From Eleginops maclovinus (Eukaryota > Chordata > Actinopteri > Perciformes > Eleginopidae), in contig NC_086355.1 of NCBI RefSeq assembly GCF_036324505.1, positions 23,238,018 through 23,302,017 of the forward strand: DNA of 64,000 nt, read 5' to 3'. Each line of letters starts with the position of its first letter. The stretch's first letter is position 1. The notes beneath the pieces were generated by a model. That model did not search any database. It worked only from the letters and a program-made list of their open reading frames with translations, and was not told the DNA's origin. The position numbers were made by a program, and so were the translations under genes. Positions 49,294 to 59,935 of this stretch are shown in pieces.

Positions 49294-50782
49294 CAGAGGC
49301 GGCTGGCCCATAGGGGGCGCTGGGGCTCTGCCCCACCAGCTGTTGAGGGGAAAAAATATTTTTTGCATATTTTTTTTAAAATCAATGTCAGTTTTACTTA
49401 ATAGTGTGTGTGCCTACATGCAATTTAAATCATTTAAACAACATTTCCACCAACTAACACTCATTAAACAGTGAATTTCCACTGACAGACAGTGTATCAT
49501 TCACTCATGGGGCGATCGGCAAAGTGCCCCTGACCGGCAGCTAAACAGCCAATCCGGTTATGGTTGCTAGGGGGAAATTATGAATAATTGGCCTATCAAC
49601 ATCGCCAAATTTAACGCCGGTGGGGCGCTGGAAATTTAGCCCCAACTGCTACGTAAAATGCGTGAAGGTTTAGGATTGCTGTAGCTACATAAGGAGCCAG
49701 CGATAGTTTTTTTTCGTAGTGCGACTCCCAGACTCTGTCCTACGCTACGTGGGGAAAAAATACGCGCGACGACGAAGAGAGATGATGGCGATGGCGGTGA
49801 CAACTGGAGTTCAAGAGCAGCTTCCACCAAATTCGGTGAAATCGTTAATAATATACCCTTTTGCGAGACGGACGACGGAGGAAAAACTTCTCGTTAAGGA
49901 GCTGGGACCCGACAAGCCTGAAATCAGCATTTCCCAGCAAATCAAGCTGAAAGATAAATCTTACAAACGGAGTTTTTGTCGGAGCTGGTTCAACCGTAAG
50001 ACGTGGCTGGCAGGTTGTGGAGCAGCCAATGCACTTTTCTGTTTCCCCTGTATCCTCTTCAGAAGTGACAAATGTGATTCGACTTGGACAAAGACTGGAC
50101 TAACTGACTTAAAACACCTCTCTGAACGGATCAAGAAGCACGATCGATCCAAAGTTCACATGGAAAACTGCGTAAAGCTAGCTGTGTTCGGAAAGATTAG
50201 CATAGCAACGCAGCTCGATGATGGGCACCGCATCGCTGTAAGAAGGCACAATGAAGAGGTAGATAAAAACCGCAATATTTTATCTAAGATCATCGATTGT
50301 GTAAATTTTTGCTGTGACATGCAATGACAACTGTATGGCACTGATGCTGTTTTCTCCAAGTAAATGCATTTTTCCTTGAGAGAGGGTATTAAAATAATCT
50401 GTTTATGTAAACATTTTTGAAAATAACTTGGTTCTAAATTATTTGTATATGTTACATTTTAATAGGAAAGTTCTGTTTCATTCTCTCTTCTCAACCCACA
50501 CTCACTCATTCACTCACTCACTGTTGATTTGTATAGATTCAGCTGAAATCATACCCTTGTTGTTAATGTATCCCTTGATTGTGTATAGTATTTGATAGCA
50601 TAAAGTCTAATATAGCTGTAAATTGTTACTTTTTCTGTGAAGCTGGAAACTGTGAAATTAAATTATTATTGTGGAACTGTAGTCATTTTCCGACTGTTCA
50701 TTTGAATGCTTATGCTAGATTAGGCAGGGAAATCTGTTGGCACACTAGCCCCACCAAGATTTTTTTTCACCAGCCGCCACTG
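49294..50782 (+). mobile_element. hAT transposon 2, internally deleted derivative
   Basis: The element is 1,489 bp. The left end CAGAGGCGGCTGGCCCATAG and the reverse complement of the right end, CAGTGGCGGCTGGTGAAAAA, match over the first 13 bases with one difference. The flanking 8-bp duplications are perfect. It sits inside the LINE ORF2 between AEKQYK and VYKNTL-type codons. It keeps one N-terminal zinc-finger ORF and no catalytic domain, so it is non-autonomous. Confidence 0.93.
49782..50327 (+). pseudogene. TTF-type zinc-finger N-terminus of a ZMYM-like hAT transposase
   Basis: The frame reads from ATG 49782 (MMAMAVTTGVQEQL) to a stop at 50325-50327. The central motif YKRSFCRSWFNRKTWLAGCG followed by ALFCFPCILF is a TTF-type zinc finger, as in ZMYM5-like proteins and their hAT ancestors. 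It ends HRIAVRRHNEEVDKNRNILS then KIIDCVNFC, where homologues continue into the RNase-H-like domain, but here it stops four codons later (CDMQ). The deletion junction is therefore near 50315. The frame upstream of 49782 (from a GTG at 49719) is open but unsupported. The remaining 182 codons are uninterrupted. Confidence 0.85.
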
Positions 50783-52489
50783 AATACAAGGTTTATAAAA
50801 ATACGTTGATATGTATATTGAGACAAGCCAAAAAAAGAGTATTATAATAAGAAGTTAAAATAAAATACAAATGATATCAAAGGCACTTGGAAAATTCTAA
50901 ACAATGTAATAGGAAATAAACCCGCGTCCACAGGTCTGCACAGTTATTTCAATAACAACAATAATAAGGAAATACAAAAACATGAATGAAGTGGCAAATG
51001 AATTCAATTTTTTTTTTGTAAATGTTGGGCCTAATCCCGCAAATTATATAAGAAAAAAACGTGGATAAGCAAATAGAGAGTGGCTGGAATGTGAGAAATA
51101 AAGTGTTGCAGTCCATGTTTCTCGGAGAAGTGAGTGAAATGGAAAATAGATCAATTGTAGCAAAATCCCAAAATAAGACATCATTTGAGAGTGATGGGAT
51201 CGACATGACATTATAGTGAAACAGAGTATTGACTGTATGACCAAACCATTAAGCTATATGTTCAATATTTGTTTTAATACAGGTACTGTTTGTACAAAAA
51301 TTAGATACATTTATTGAAAGGAATTACTTGTTTAATGAGAGTCAGTATGGCTTTTGGGTAAACCGATCTACAGCTTTAGCATTAATGAAAATAACAGAAG
51401 AAATTACCACAGCAATAGAAAGTCAGAAATACACAATAGGCATATTTATTGATTTAAAAAAAAGCATTTGATACTATGGATCATACCATCTTAATTTCTA
51501 AATTACATACATATGGTGTGCGAGACAACAATACGTAGAGTTTGCTGGTAAAACATCTGAGAGTATGAACATTGAATGTGGAGTTCCACAGGGCTCGGTC
51601 TTGGGGCCTAAACTTTTTCTTTTGCATATCAAGTGTGTGAGATATCAAAGATACTGCAGTTTGTGTTGTTTGCAGATGACACCAATATCTTTAGTTCAGG
51701 AGACGATTTAAAGGTTTTAGCAGAACGCATTGTAAATTTAAAATACTTAACCAAACTTAAAATATGGTTTGATGAAAATAAATTATCTTTAAATTTGAAC
51801 AAAACCAAGGTTATGGTTTTTGCTAATAAAAAAAAGGGTGAAAAAGTTGCTCTGTCAATAGATGGAGTTTGTATTGAAAGAGTGTCTGAATTTAGGTTCT
51901 TGGGTGTGACAATGGATGACAAATTGACATGGAAATCACATGTAAAAAAAAAAGGTGTCAAAGAATATTTCTGTTTTGAATTAAGCAAAGTATGTGTTAG
52001 ATTACAAGGCAATGAGAATTCTATACTGCTCACTGGTTTTGCCATATTTTAGGTATTTTGTGGAAGTGTGGGGCAACACGTACATGAGTAATATAAATCC
52101 ATTGTTTATCTTACAGAAAAGAGCAGTAAAGATTATTCATAAAGTGGACTTCAGAAAACACACACATAGTCTGTTTATCAAGTCAGGACTTTTGAAACTT
52201 AAGGATTTAGTTGAGTTCCAGACACTACTAGTTATATTCATTACCAGAACATTTACAAAACATGTTTGTTTTTAGTTCAGAGGATGAGGACCGAAGAAGG
52301 ACATTTCATTTTAAGCATCAGTCTGCACGGACTACTTTAAAGCAGATGTGTATGTCAGTGGCTGGAGTCAAACTGTGGAATTGTCTACAGAATGATTTAA
52401 AGGGTTGTATTAATATTTTTCAGTTCAAGAAGATGTATAAAGAAAGAGTAACTAAACTTTATGAAGTGGCAGGTCATCTGTTTCCTTAG
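50783..52489 (+). pseudogene. LINE ORF2 reverse transcriptase and C-terminus
   Basis: This RNA-templated polymerase copies the LINE into the nicked target. Reading across frames, I see TWKILNNVIGNK (50889 on), a FNESQYGF.VNRSTALALM-type fingers motif (about 51333), IDLKKAFDTMDHTILISKL split by a frameshift in an A8 run (about 51455), ECGVPQGSVLGPKLFLL (about 51580), LFADDTNIFSSGDDL with the catalytic Asp pair (about 51670), KLKIWFDENKLSLNLNKTKV, FRFLGVTMDDKLTWKSHV, and a C-terminal part ending VKLWNCLQNDLKGCINIFQF KK (52360-52440). Many stops and shifts make it dead. FADDTN with GVPQGS places it with CR1/L2/Jockey elements. Confidence 0.9.
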
Positions 52490-52765
52490 TTGATTGTGCT
52501 TTAGTGTGTATGTTGCTTGTTTCTTTTCTCACGTTACTGTAAGTATTTACTGTAAGTAACTATACTTGACTGACCATCTATTTTGATTGTTTATTTATGT
52601 TTTGAGTAAGGGGCAGGCAAAATAAGATTTATTCTTCTCACTGCTTTTCGCTCATAAAATTTGTAAATAGAGGTGTGTTTTGAATGTCAACTAATTTTCT
52701 TTTTTTTCTTATGTTGTGCACCATCATGAAAGGAACAAATAAAATGAAAAATGAAAAAAAATACT
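52490..52765 (+). repeat. LINE 3' UTR and A-rich tail
   Basis: It follows the ORF2 stop (52487-52489) and ends in AACAAATAAAATGAAAAATG then AAAAAAAA at about 52753-52760. The A-rich tail marks the 3' end of the retrotransposon. Bases after it (TACTGGGTAGAG) are the flank into which hAT 3 went. Confidence 0.75.
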
Positions 52766-52773
52766 GGGTAGAG
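52766..52773. repeat. Target-site duplication, left copy (hAT 3)
   Basis: GGGTAGAG is repeated exactly at 55504-55511. It fits nnnTAnnn, the target pattern reported for Buster-type hATs. Confidence 0.93.
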
Positions 52774-53224
52774 CAGGGGTCTTCAACGTTTTTCAGGCCA
52801 GGGACCCCCAAACTGATGGAGAGTTGGAGCAGGGACCCCCTACTATTAATATGGCATACAATTGTGTTTTATATTAAACGGGGCCTAGTGCAGTGTATAA
52901 ACATAGATACTGTTATTGTATATTCAATACTAAGCTATTCAAATAATACACAGGTTAATATATTCATGTTTTTATTTTAAACAAGTGCAAGGTACAGTGT
53001 GGCCGTACCACTGCCATTTATGAACATATATCTTGCACACAACACAGGGCTATTAAAATAAATCACAATAAAAGTTTGAACTTTAAACAAGTGCAAGGTG
53101 CAGAGTGGCTGTGCCACTGTCATTTATAAACAAACACTGAGCTATGAGATTTTAACACTAAACATGCATGTAGATGGGACAATGAATCCTCAAACCATCT
53201 GTGGATGGCACACGTACTCTCACA

Positions 53225-55125
53225 TCAGTGAGATGTCTGACCCTGATGAGCAGCACACAGCTGATCCAGCCTTGGACGGATGGAGGTTGTCAGGCAGAGG
53301 GTCATATCAGCCTCAGGCTGCAGCCTTGACCTGTATTTGTTTTTCAAGTAAGTCAGTGAGGAAAATCCACTTTCGCAAAGATAGGTTGTGGCAAAGGGCA
53401 AAAGGCTCATCATGGCTTTTCCTGCCAATTGCGGAAAGTCTTTCTGGCAAGAGATCCAGAACTGGGTGAGTGGTTTTGTGTCATATATGTGTCTGAATGT
53501 ACTGTCAGTGGATAGTTCGATTAGCTGATCCTCCTCCGTCACTGTCAGGTGTGTGCCGTCTGCTGCGTTGTCTGTGAATGGAAACAGTATCCATGTCTTG
53601 TCCCTGCGCCAGGAGTCAGCCTCAGAAAAGTAGTGCCCAAATTGTCCCTCGAGCGCCTCCAAATGCGCAAGAATTGCGCGTGTAATGGGGGGCGAGAGCA
53701 CAGCAGAATCTCCCAGCTCATCCACTGATGGAAACATGGAAAATATTTCCTCCCCGATGCGCTCCCTCCACCTTTTGATTTTTTTTAGAAAGCCTTCCAT
53801 TTTGTCATACAGTTGAATGGCATGGGTATTGCGGCCTTGCATTGAACTGTTCAGTTTGTTCAGCTCAGCGAAAACATCAGCAAGATAGGCAAGTTTGGTG
53901 ACCCAAACATTGTCACTGAAAAGTGCAGCCAGCTCTGTGCGCTTTTGGAGAAGTAAAAACTCCCGAATAGACTTGCGCAATTCCAGCACACGTGACAACA
54001 CTGTTCCACGTGAAAGCCACCGAACCTCGGAATGTGTTCTTCTCCCTCAGCAGCACAGAGATTCGAGAAGAGACGTGTTTGCAATGCGCTCTTCTTGACT
54101 AGGTTGACTACTTTCACTACCGAGTCCATGACATCTGCCAATTCAGCGTTCATATCTTTGGCAACAAGTGACTCCCTGTGTAGCATGCAGTGCGTCCAAA
54201 TCACTTGCGGAGACACATCCCTTACAAGCGCGATTAGTCCACTTTTTAAACCAGCCATGGCTCTTGCACCGTCAGTGCACAGCGCAATACATTTTGTCCA
54301 CGGAATGTCATTCTCTCTGAAAAAAACATCGATCACTTTGAAGATTTCAGAACTAGTTGTGCGTTGAGGGAGGCACTTACAAAACAAAAATTCCTCCTGC
54401 ATTTCCTTATCATCGACAAAGCGCACAAACGCCAGAAGCTGGGCGTCCTTCGACACATCTGTTGACTCGTCTAATTGTAACGCAAATGCATCTGCCAACC
54501 TCAGCTTCTCTATCAGTTGCATCCTCACATCAGATGCCATCTCGTCTATACGGCGAGCTATGGTTGTGTCCGACACTGGAATGGTTTTCAGTTTATTAAT
54601 GTCAATATCATTTCCATACATGGTTTTACACATATCGGTTGCTGAAGGCAATATTAAATCCTCTGCAAGTGTGTATGGCTGTTTCTTCTGGGCAATCCGA
54701 AGAGCAATTTGATAAGAGCATTTCAAAGCTAGCTCCCCAACTTTGGCTGATTTTCTGATCAATGTCTGTTGACCTTGGAGGGATTTGAGGCTAGCTCGGA
54801 AGTATTCAACAGGTTTGTCTTTTAAGTGGCTGTGTGTTGTCTCCAAGTGACGCTGCAGCTTTGATGGCTTCATAGATTCATTTGAAAGAACAGTAGAGCA
54901 AATGACACACATTGGAAACTCAATGCCATCTGTCTCCTTAAAGGTAAACCCGAACTTCAGATAATGATCTGAATATTTTCGTGTCTTCTCCCTTTTGCGC
55001 TTACCCTTATTAGCTGCAACATCTGCAGGCGCAGCAGGTTCTGCCTCGTCACTTGCATGTTCACTGGTGGATGGTATCTCGCTTGTGCTTGTTGATTTTT
55101 TCGCTCGAGTTACAAAACGATCCAT
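53225..55125 (-). pseudogene. Buster/SCAND3-like hAT transposase, one frameshift
   Basis: The frame starts at ATG 55125 (MDRFVTRAKKSTSTSE), followed by a basic KGKRKREKTRK stretch and a BED-like finger (C73, C76, H93, H98). Next come LQLDESTD with the first catalytic Asp (219), ALCTDGARAMAGLK with the second (285), and the HCMLH motif (312-316). Near 54030-54050 the frame shifts once, and HSEVRWLSRGTVLSRVLELR continues in the new frame. The C-terminal hATC region ends at 53225 with FWISCQKDFPQLAGKAMMSL, then YLCESGFSSLTYLKNKYRSR. No other stop is seen in about 630 codons. It resembles the transposase ancestors of ZBED5, SCAND3 and FAM200. Confidence 0.93.
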
Positions 55126-55234
55126 TTTATATGTATGGTCTTCTCAATAATGTCGCTGCGTGCATCCCTGTGTCTGGGTCTTCAGTAAACTGGGGCCTGA
55201 ATAGGCTCTCGTCCAATCACGGGGAACCTGACAG

Positions 55235-55274
55235 AGCCAGCGCATAGACATAATATTATGTCTATGAGCCAGCG
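55235..55274. repeat. 24-bp perfect palindrome flanked by 8-bp direct repeats
   Basis: AGCCAGCG (55235-55242) is followed by a 24-bp palindrome at 55243-55266 (half CATAGACATAAT and its exact complement), then AGCCAGCG again at 55267-55274. The layout is that of an insertion with an 8-bp target duplication, but the insert is only 24 bp. It lies in the 5' non-coding part of hAT 3. Confidence 0.92.
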
Positions 55275-55513
55275 TGTGTCACACGGCCTCGTGATTGGCA
55301 CATCTGCCTCCATTTTTCCGTTCGCTATAATATTTTGGATTTGTGTTGTGCATTTAGAGACATTGCAATTTGTGGGAAAAAACGGTTTGTAAAAAAAATA
55401 TATATATATAAAAAATTGTCTAATCAACCAAAGATTTCGCGACCCCCCTGCAGTACCTCCGCGGACCCCCTGGGGGTCGCGACCCCCCTGTTGAAGACCT
55501 CTGGGGTAGAGAA

Positions 55514-55640
55514 ATGCTAATTTACAGACGTCTTTTTCCGTCTTGGGGCCAATGACGTCACAGACTGACACGGAAGTTGTAGTATCATGGTTTGGACACT
55601 ATCTCCAACCATGCATTTTGTTCACCATTGTACACCATTT
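55514..55640. repeat. Dispersed repeat fragment, shared with 15481-15810
   Basis: It contains the exact 17-mer GACTGACACGGAAGTTG in inverse orientation to 15533-15549, within TTGGGGCCAATGACGTCACA. The limits are approximate. Confidence 0.45.
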
Positions 55641-56390
55641 ACTCCAATATAAAGAATAGGAGAAAGGAGAAAAAAGTTTTCCAAGCCAACAGTCCGTTAA
55701 TAAATGATTTTCACTCATTTGTTGAAAAGAGTTTATTAAGATTGATGATGGAACATAGCCAATAAGCTACATTAGCATCCTCCACTTCAGAACCCATCCT
55801 TGAAGGTCCAGCCTGTCGGCTTGCAATTCGTCAAAAGGAACAAATTGGGTGGTCAAAGTACACTAGCGTCTCCTGGATTATCATTCAAATACATTTTAAT
55901 AAGTTTTTATCCTGCATTTCATACATTTTTCGAAATTTGCTGGTGTTGCTGTCTCTTTAAATAAATGATCCTGGCGCTAGCAGCACAGATGTTTCTTTTT
56001 TTTGTCCTTGCACATTGACTGGGCATGGTTCTCCTTCACAAGCTACAGGAACTGAAGAAGTCGCTGTGCTCCCTCCCACCAGACACCTTAGCCAGCTGCT
56101 ACGGCTAAAATGAGCTCTGTGCACATCATTCCCCCCCCCCCCCCCCCCCCCACACACACACCCTCTCAGCGATACTCTCCCGGTCACCCGGGCAGCTTGG
56201 CGTGTTCATGGCTGGCATCACTGTGGAGCCACAGGTTTAAATACAGATGCCACGGTGTTGAATCCCGCTGCACATGTGTGGTTTTCGTATGTGTTTTTAG
56301 TGCATACGAGTGCCAGGCTGAAGGCACCTGTGAAGGGATTAAAGATCCCCTCCCCCCCCAAGAGGAACCAGTGGGCTCAGAGCCCCAACA
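55641..56390. other. Intergenic DNA with a poly-C tract
   Basis: A run of 21 C residues at 56131-56151 continues into CACACACA. No gene is seen. Confidence 0.5.
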
Positions 56391-56812
56391 CATCTGTGAC
56401 TGACTCAGGGACAGTTTTACCCAACAGGCCATAAGACTAAACGCCTGAGCTCTGTAAAGTGCCTCCATAACCTAAAGCATTCTTCTGTTTGCAGCTTACA
56501 ATTTATTCATCCTAATATTTATCACTACCATAAACAATATTTATTTATTTTCTCTGAACAGTATTCATTTGACATTCTGTTTGCTATCTTATTCTATTTA
56601 CATGTATATAGACTCCTGCATTTACTTGCTCACTAACACCATTCTTTATTTGTATTTATTCCAGTTCCTTTTTTGGAACTATCTTTAGTTTATTTCAAAA
56701 TTATTTATTGTTTTATGTCTTTATTATGTTGCATTGTTGGAGGAGCTTGGGACTTTAGTTTTTCATTGCCATATCTAAACTATAGCTACTGTGCATAAGA
56801 AAATAAAGCCAT
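56391..56812 (+). pseudogene. LINE 3' end, second copy of the family at 31086-31915
   Basis: The coding remnant LRDSFTQQAIRLNA ends at a stop near 56447, matching LRDSFIPQAIRLLNS of the 31-kb copy. The 3' UTR ends TTGGAGGAGCTTGGGACTTT, then AGTTTTTCATTGCC and AATAAAGCC, the same order of words as at 31830-31905. It is severely 5'-truncated. Confidence 0.75.
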
Positions 56813-57627
56813 TTTATTCATCTCAAGTATATACAGTAGTTCTCAATCCTAATCATTTTAATAATTCTCATATCCTCGCCTCCGTACAATTTATTTCTTA
56901 CATTCACGCCCTTTTTTTTTTTACATCATTTTATATGCATTGCACTCCCTTTCTGTTGGGCTAATCTCGGATCATCTCCTGCATATGTTACTCTTATCTC
57001 AATCCACTCTCATCCCCTTTTTTATTTGTCTCTTTCATAGCCACTATCAGGAATATCTTTCCTTCTCTTTACATCTAATGTTACACAGAGGGGACGATAA
57101 CAGAGGCTGAGATGATTTATGTGTGAAATCACCTCTCCATTGAGCCCCATTGATTTTCAGTTTAGTGAAATGTCATAGATATGTGATAGTAATCAAATCA
57201 TACATCACAGGCAGCTGGAATGTCACTTTAGGGGATTTGACAGATCTACTGTGCCCTGCACCACCATTTTTCCTATTTTCCCTCCCATATTTGGGTGGAA
57301 AATGTAATAAAATGTGTGCTGTAAATTCTCTTTCACATCCAACAAAGGAATGTGTTTTTCTGTATATGTATATTTAACTTTGCAGCCATAACTCCGTGCA
57401 TAATGAAAGAACTGAGGGGTTTTGTCAGGGTAACTGCTAGTTTTGGGTAAAGAACGTCTGAAGACAATAAATAATTTTGTTTGTGTTGGAGGTTTTGGGT
57501 CAGCTGGTGGATGGAAGCGGCAGCTGACCACCCTGCAATCATGTGACGAAAAAACGCAGTGCAACTGAGACAATCAGGACGATTTAATGAGGGATCTTCT
57601 CTCTGTATTTCTCTCTTTCTTCCTCTT

Positions 57628-57640
<13 letters not shown>
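56813..57640. other. Intergenic DNA
   Basis: T-rich near 56910-57040. No gene recognised. Confidence 0.45.

Positions 57641-57684
<44 letters not shown>
57641..57684. repeat. (CT)n microsatellite
   Basis: CT dinucleotide array with one interruption, preceded by a pyrimidine-rich run from about 57595. Confidence 0.95.
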
Positions 57685-57692
<8 letters not shown>

Positions 57693-57771
57693 GGTGCTAA
57701 GCCTTGCACCCTCATTTAGGATGAGACAAGGTGATAATTAAAGTCACAGCCTTGGCTCTTCCTGCATCTGT

Positions 57772-58485
<714 letters not shown>

Positions 58486-58738
58486 CATGTCCTAGCAAGA
58501 ACTCTCAGATTTCCCACTGCTACTTTAGAAGTTTCTCAAGTATTTGAGTTTTGTTTTAATGGCCATGAACTGTGTAACACCCTCCCCTTGGATTTTAGAG
58601 CAGCAAACTCCATTGGAATTTTTAAAAAGAAAGAAAATTAAAGAAGACATTGCGTTAACTTGTCATAACTTTTATGTTCTCCTTATTCCTTGTTGTTTTA
58701 AGCACTTTGTATGAAATGTGCTGTACAGATAATACCAG
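58486..58738 (+). pseudogene. LINE reverse transcriptase C-terminal remnant and tail
   Basis: A frame reading NTLPLDFRAANSIGIFKKK resembles the SLPLxLRxxxSLxxFKKxLK motif at the end of L2/CR1-type ORF2. It is followed by AAGCACTTTGTATGAAATGT then GCTGTACAGATAA, a typical LINE 3' tail. The rest of the ORF is absent. Confidence 0.6.
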
Positions 58739-59639
58739 TCTTCCCCTCTTCTATTTAAATGTAATGGACACATGTGGATCACATACGGCTACATCCACAT
58801 GACCAAAAAGTATACACAAATGCACCAGAAGAGAAAAACGTGTACCAGGAGTAATAAGCTTACATGTACTATTACATCTGTGGATCAATAAACATTAACT
58901 GCTGCTGAGTTGGAGATGCAGCCTGGGAGACCCCTGGGAGCCACACTGAAACACAAACACACATTGACGAGTCTGAAAATAAAAGCAGAGAGAAAGAAAC
59001 AAGCAGACTTCTCCTCTTAACCAAAAAAGAAAACATGCCTCCACCCGCAATTGAGGGCTCTACACTGCAGTCTGTATATTATTGCCGACCATTAAAACAA
59101 TCATGTCTGCAGAAGAATGTGCTCTGCGATTTAGAGTGATCCAGCGGATGGGTAATGTCCCATGTGTCCGACACATGGGACACCTCACTAACCACCTCAT
59201 GAGCTGAGGCAGAACCAATGAGTGTGTCTGTCTGAGTGTGAACTTCTCTATGTGTGTACCTCATGTTACACATGTTTGTGTGGAAATGTATTTATGTGTG
59301 AGCATGCAAAAAAAAATGTCTTTGCAAGCAAAAACAGACCAACGGAGGGGAAAGAGATATTGGTCAGCAAGGACAGCACTAAGGGAGATCAATTTCAACT
59401 TCCTGTCTTCCTGTCAAATTTGTATTTGAAATTTGGGCTGGAGATGTAACTCAGCATAATTGCATGAGGAAACAAGCAGGACCTCTGAAATGCTGAGTAT
59501 CGACATATCCTCACAACAAAACTAATGTCAGTAAGACACAAGATTCAAAACCTAACCCCCCCCCCACAACCTCTTCACTGGGAGGTTTCAACATTCTACA
59601 ACAAAGACCTGATTCATCAGCCTTTCAGAAAAGTAAAGT
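58739..59639. other. Intergenic DNA
   Basis: No gene or known repeat recognised. Confidence 0.45.
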
Positions 59640-59935
59640 GAGCTGATTGGCTGATGCACAGCGAAGTGCACGTGCTGGAGTGTATGGTTTATGGTTTCAA
59701 GTGGTGTGCAGACATCCGCAGAGAGATATCAGCCAGACAAGCAGAGATGTGTGCAAACACTTGGGTTTCAGACTGGGGAGAAGACTGAATCAGTTGAATG
59801 TGATCTGCATAGGAGAAGCCATGGAAGCAGTTGACAGAGACGAGAGAATTGGTGTACAGATAAAAAAGGAGGGGACCCAGGATGGAGCCCTGAGAGACCT
59901 CAGTGATGCATGTTGTTACTTTATCGAGTAACTGA
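59640..59935 (-). pseudogene. L2/Maui-like reverse transcriptase fragment
   Basis: The minus strand reads VSQGSILGPLLFYLYTNSL, then HGFSYADHIQLIQSSPQSET, then HISACLADISLRMSAHHLK. These are the GVPQGSxLGPLLF, YADD and ACLADISxWMSAHHLK motifs in order. The catalytic YADD reads YADH and is shortened. The fragment overlaps the ACLADIS motif of the 30-kb copy but extends further upstream, so the two are separate insertions of the same family. Confidence 0.82.

Larger units (their letters stand above)
52774..55503 (-). mobile_element. hAT transposon 3 (Buster/SCAND3-like)
   Basis: The element is 2,730 bp. The left end CAGGGGTCTTCAACGTTTTT and the reverse complement of the right end, CAGAGGTCTTCAACAGGGGG, match over about 14 bases with one difference. 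Its 8-bp duplications are perfect. Both subterminal regions carry GGGACCCCC/GGGGGTCGCG words. A 50-bp block beginning TTAAACAAGTGCAAGGT is repeated at 52977 and 53084. One transposase gene on the minus strand spans 53225-55125. Confidence 0.95.
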
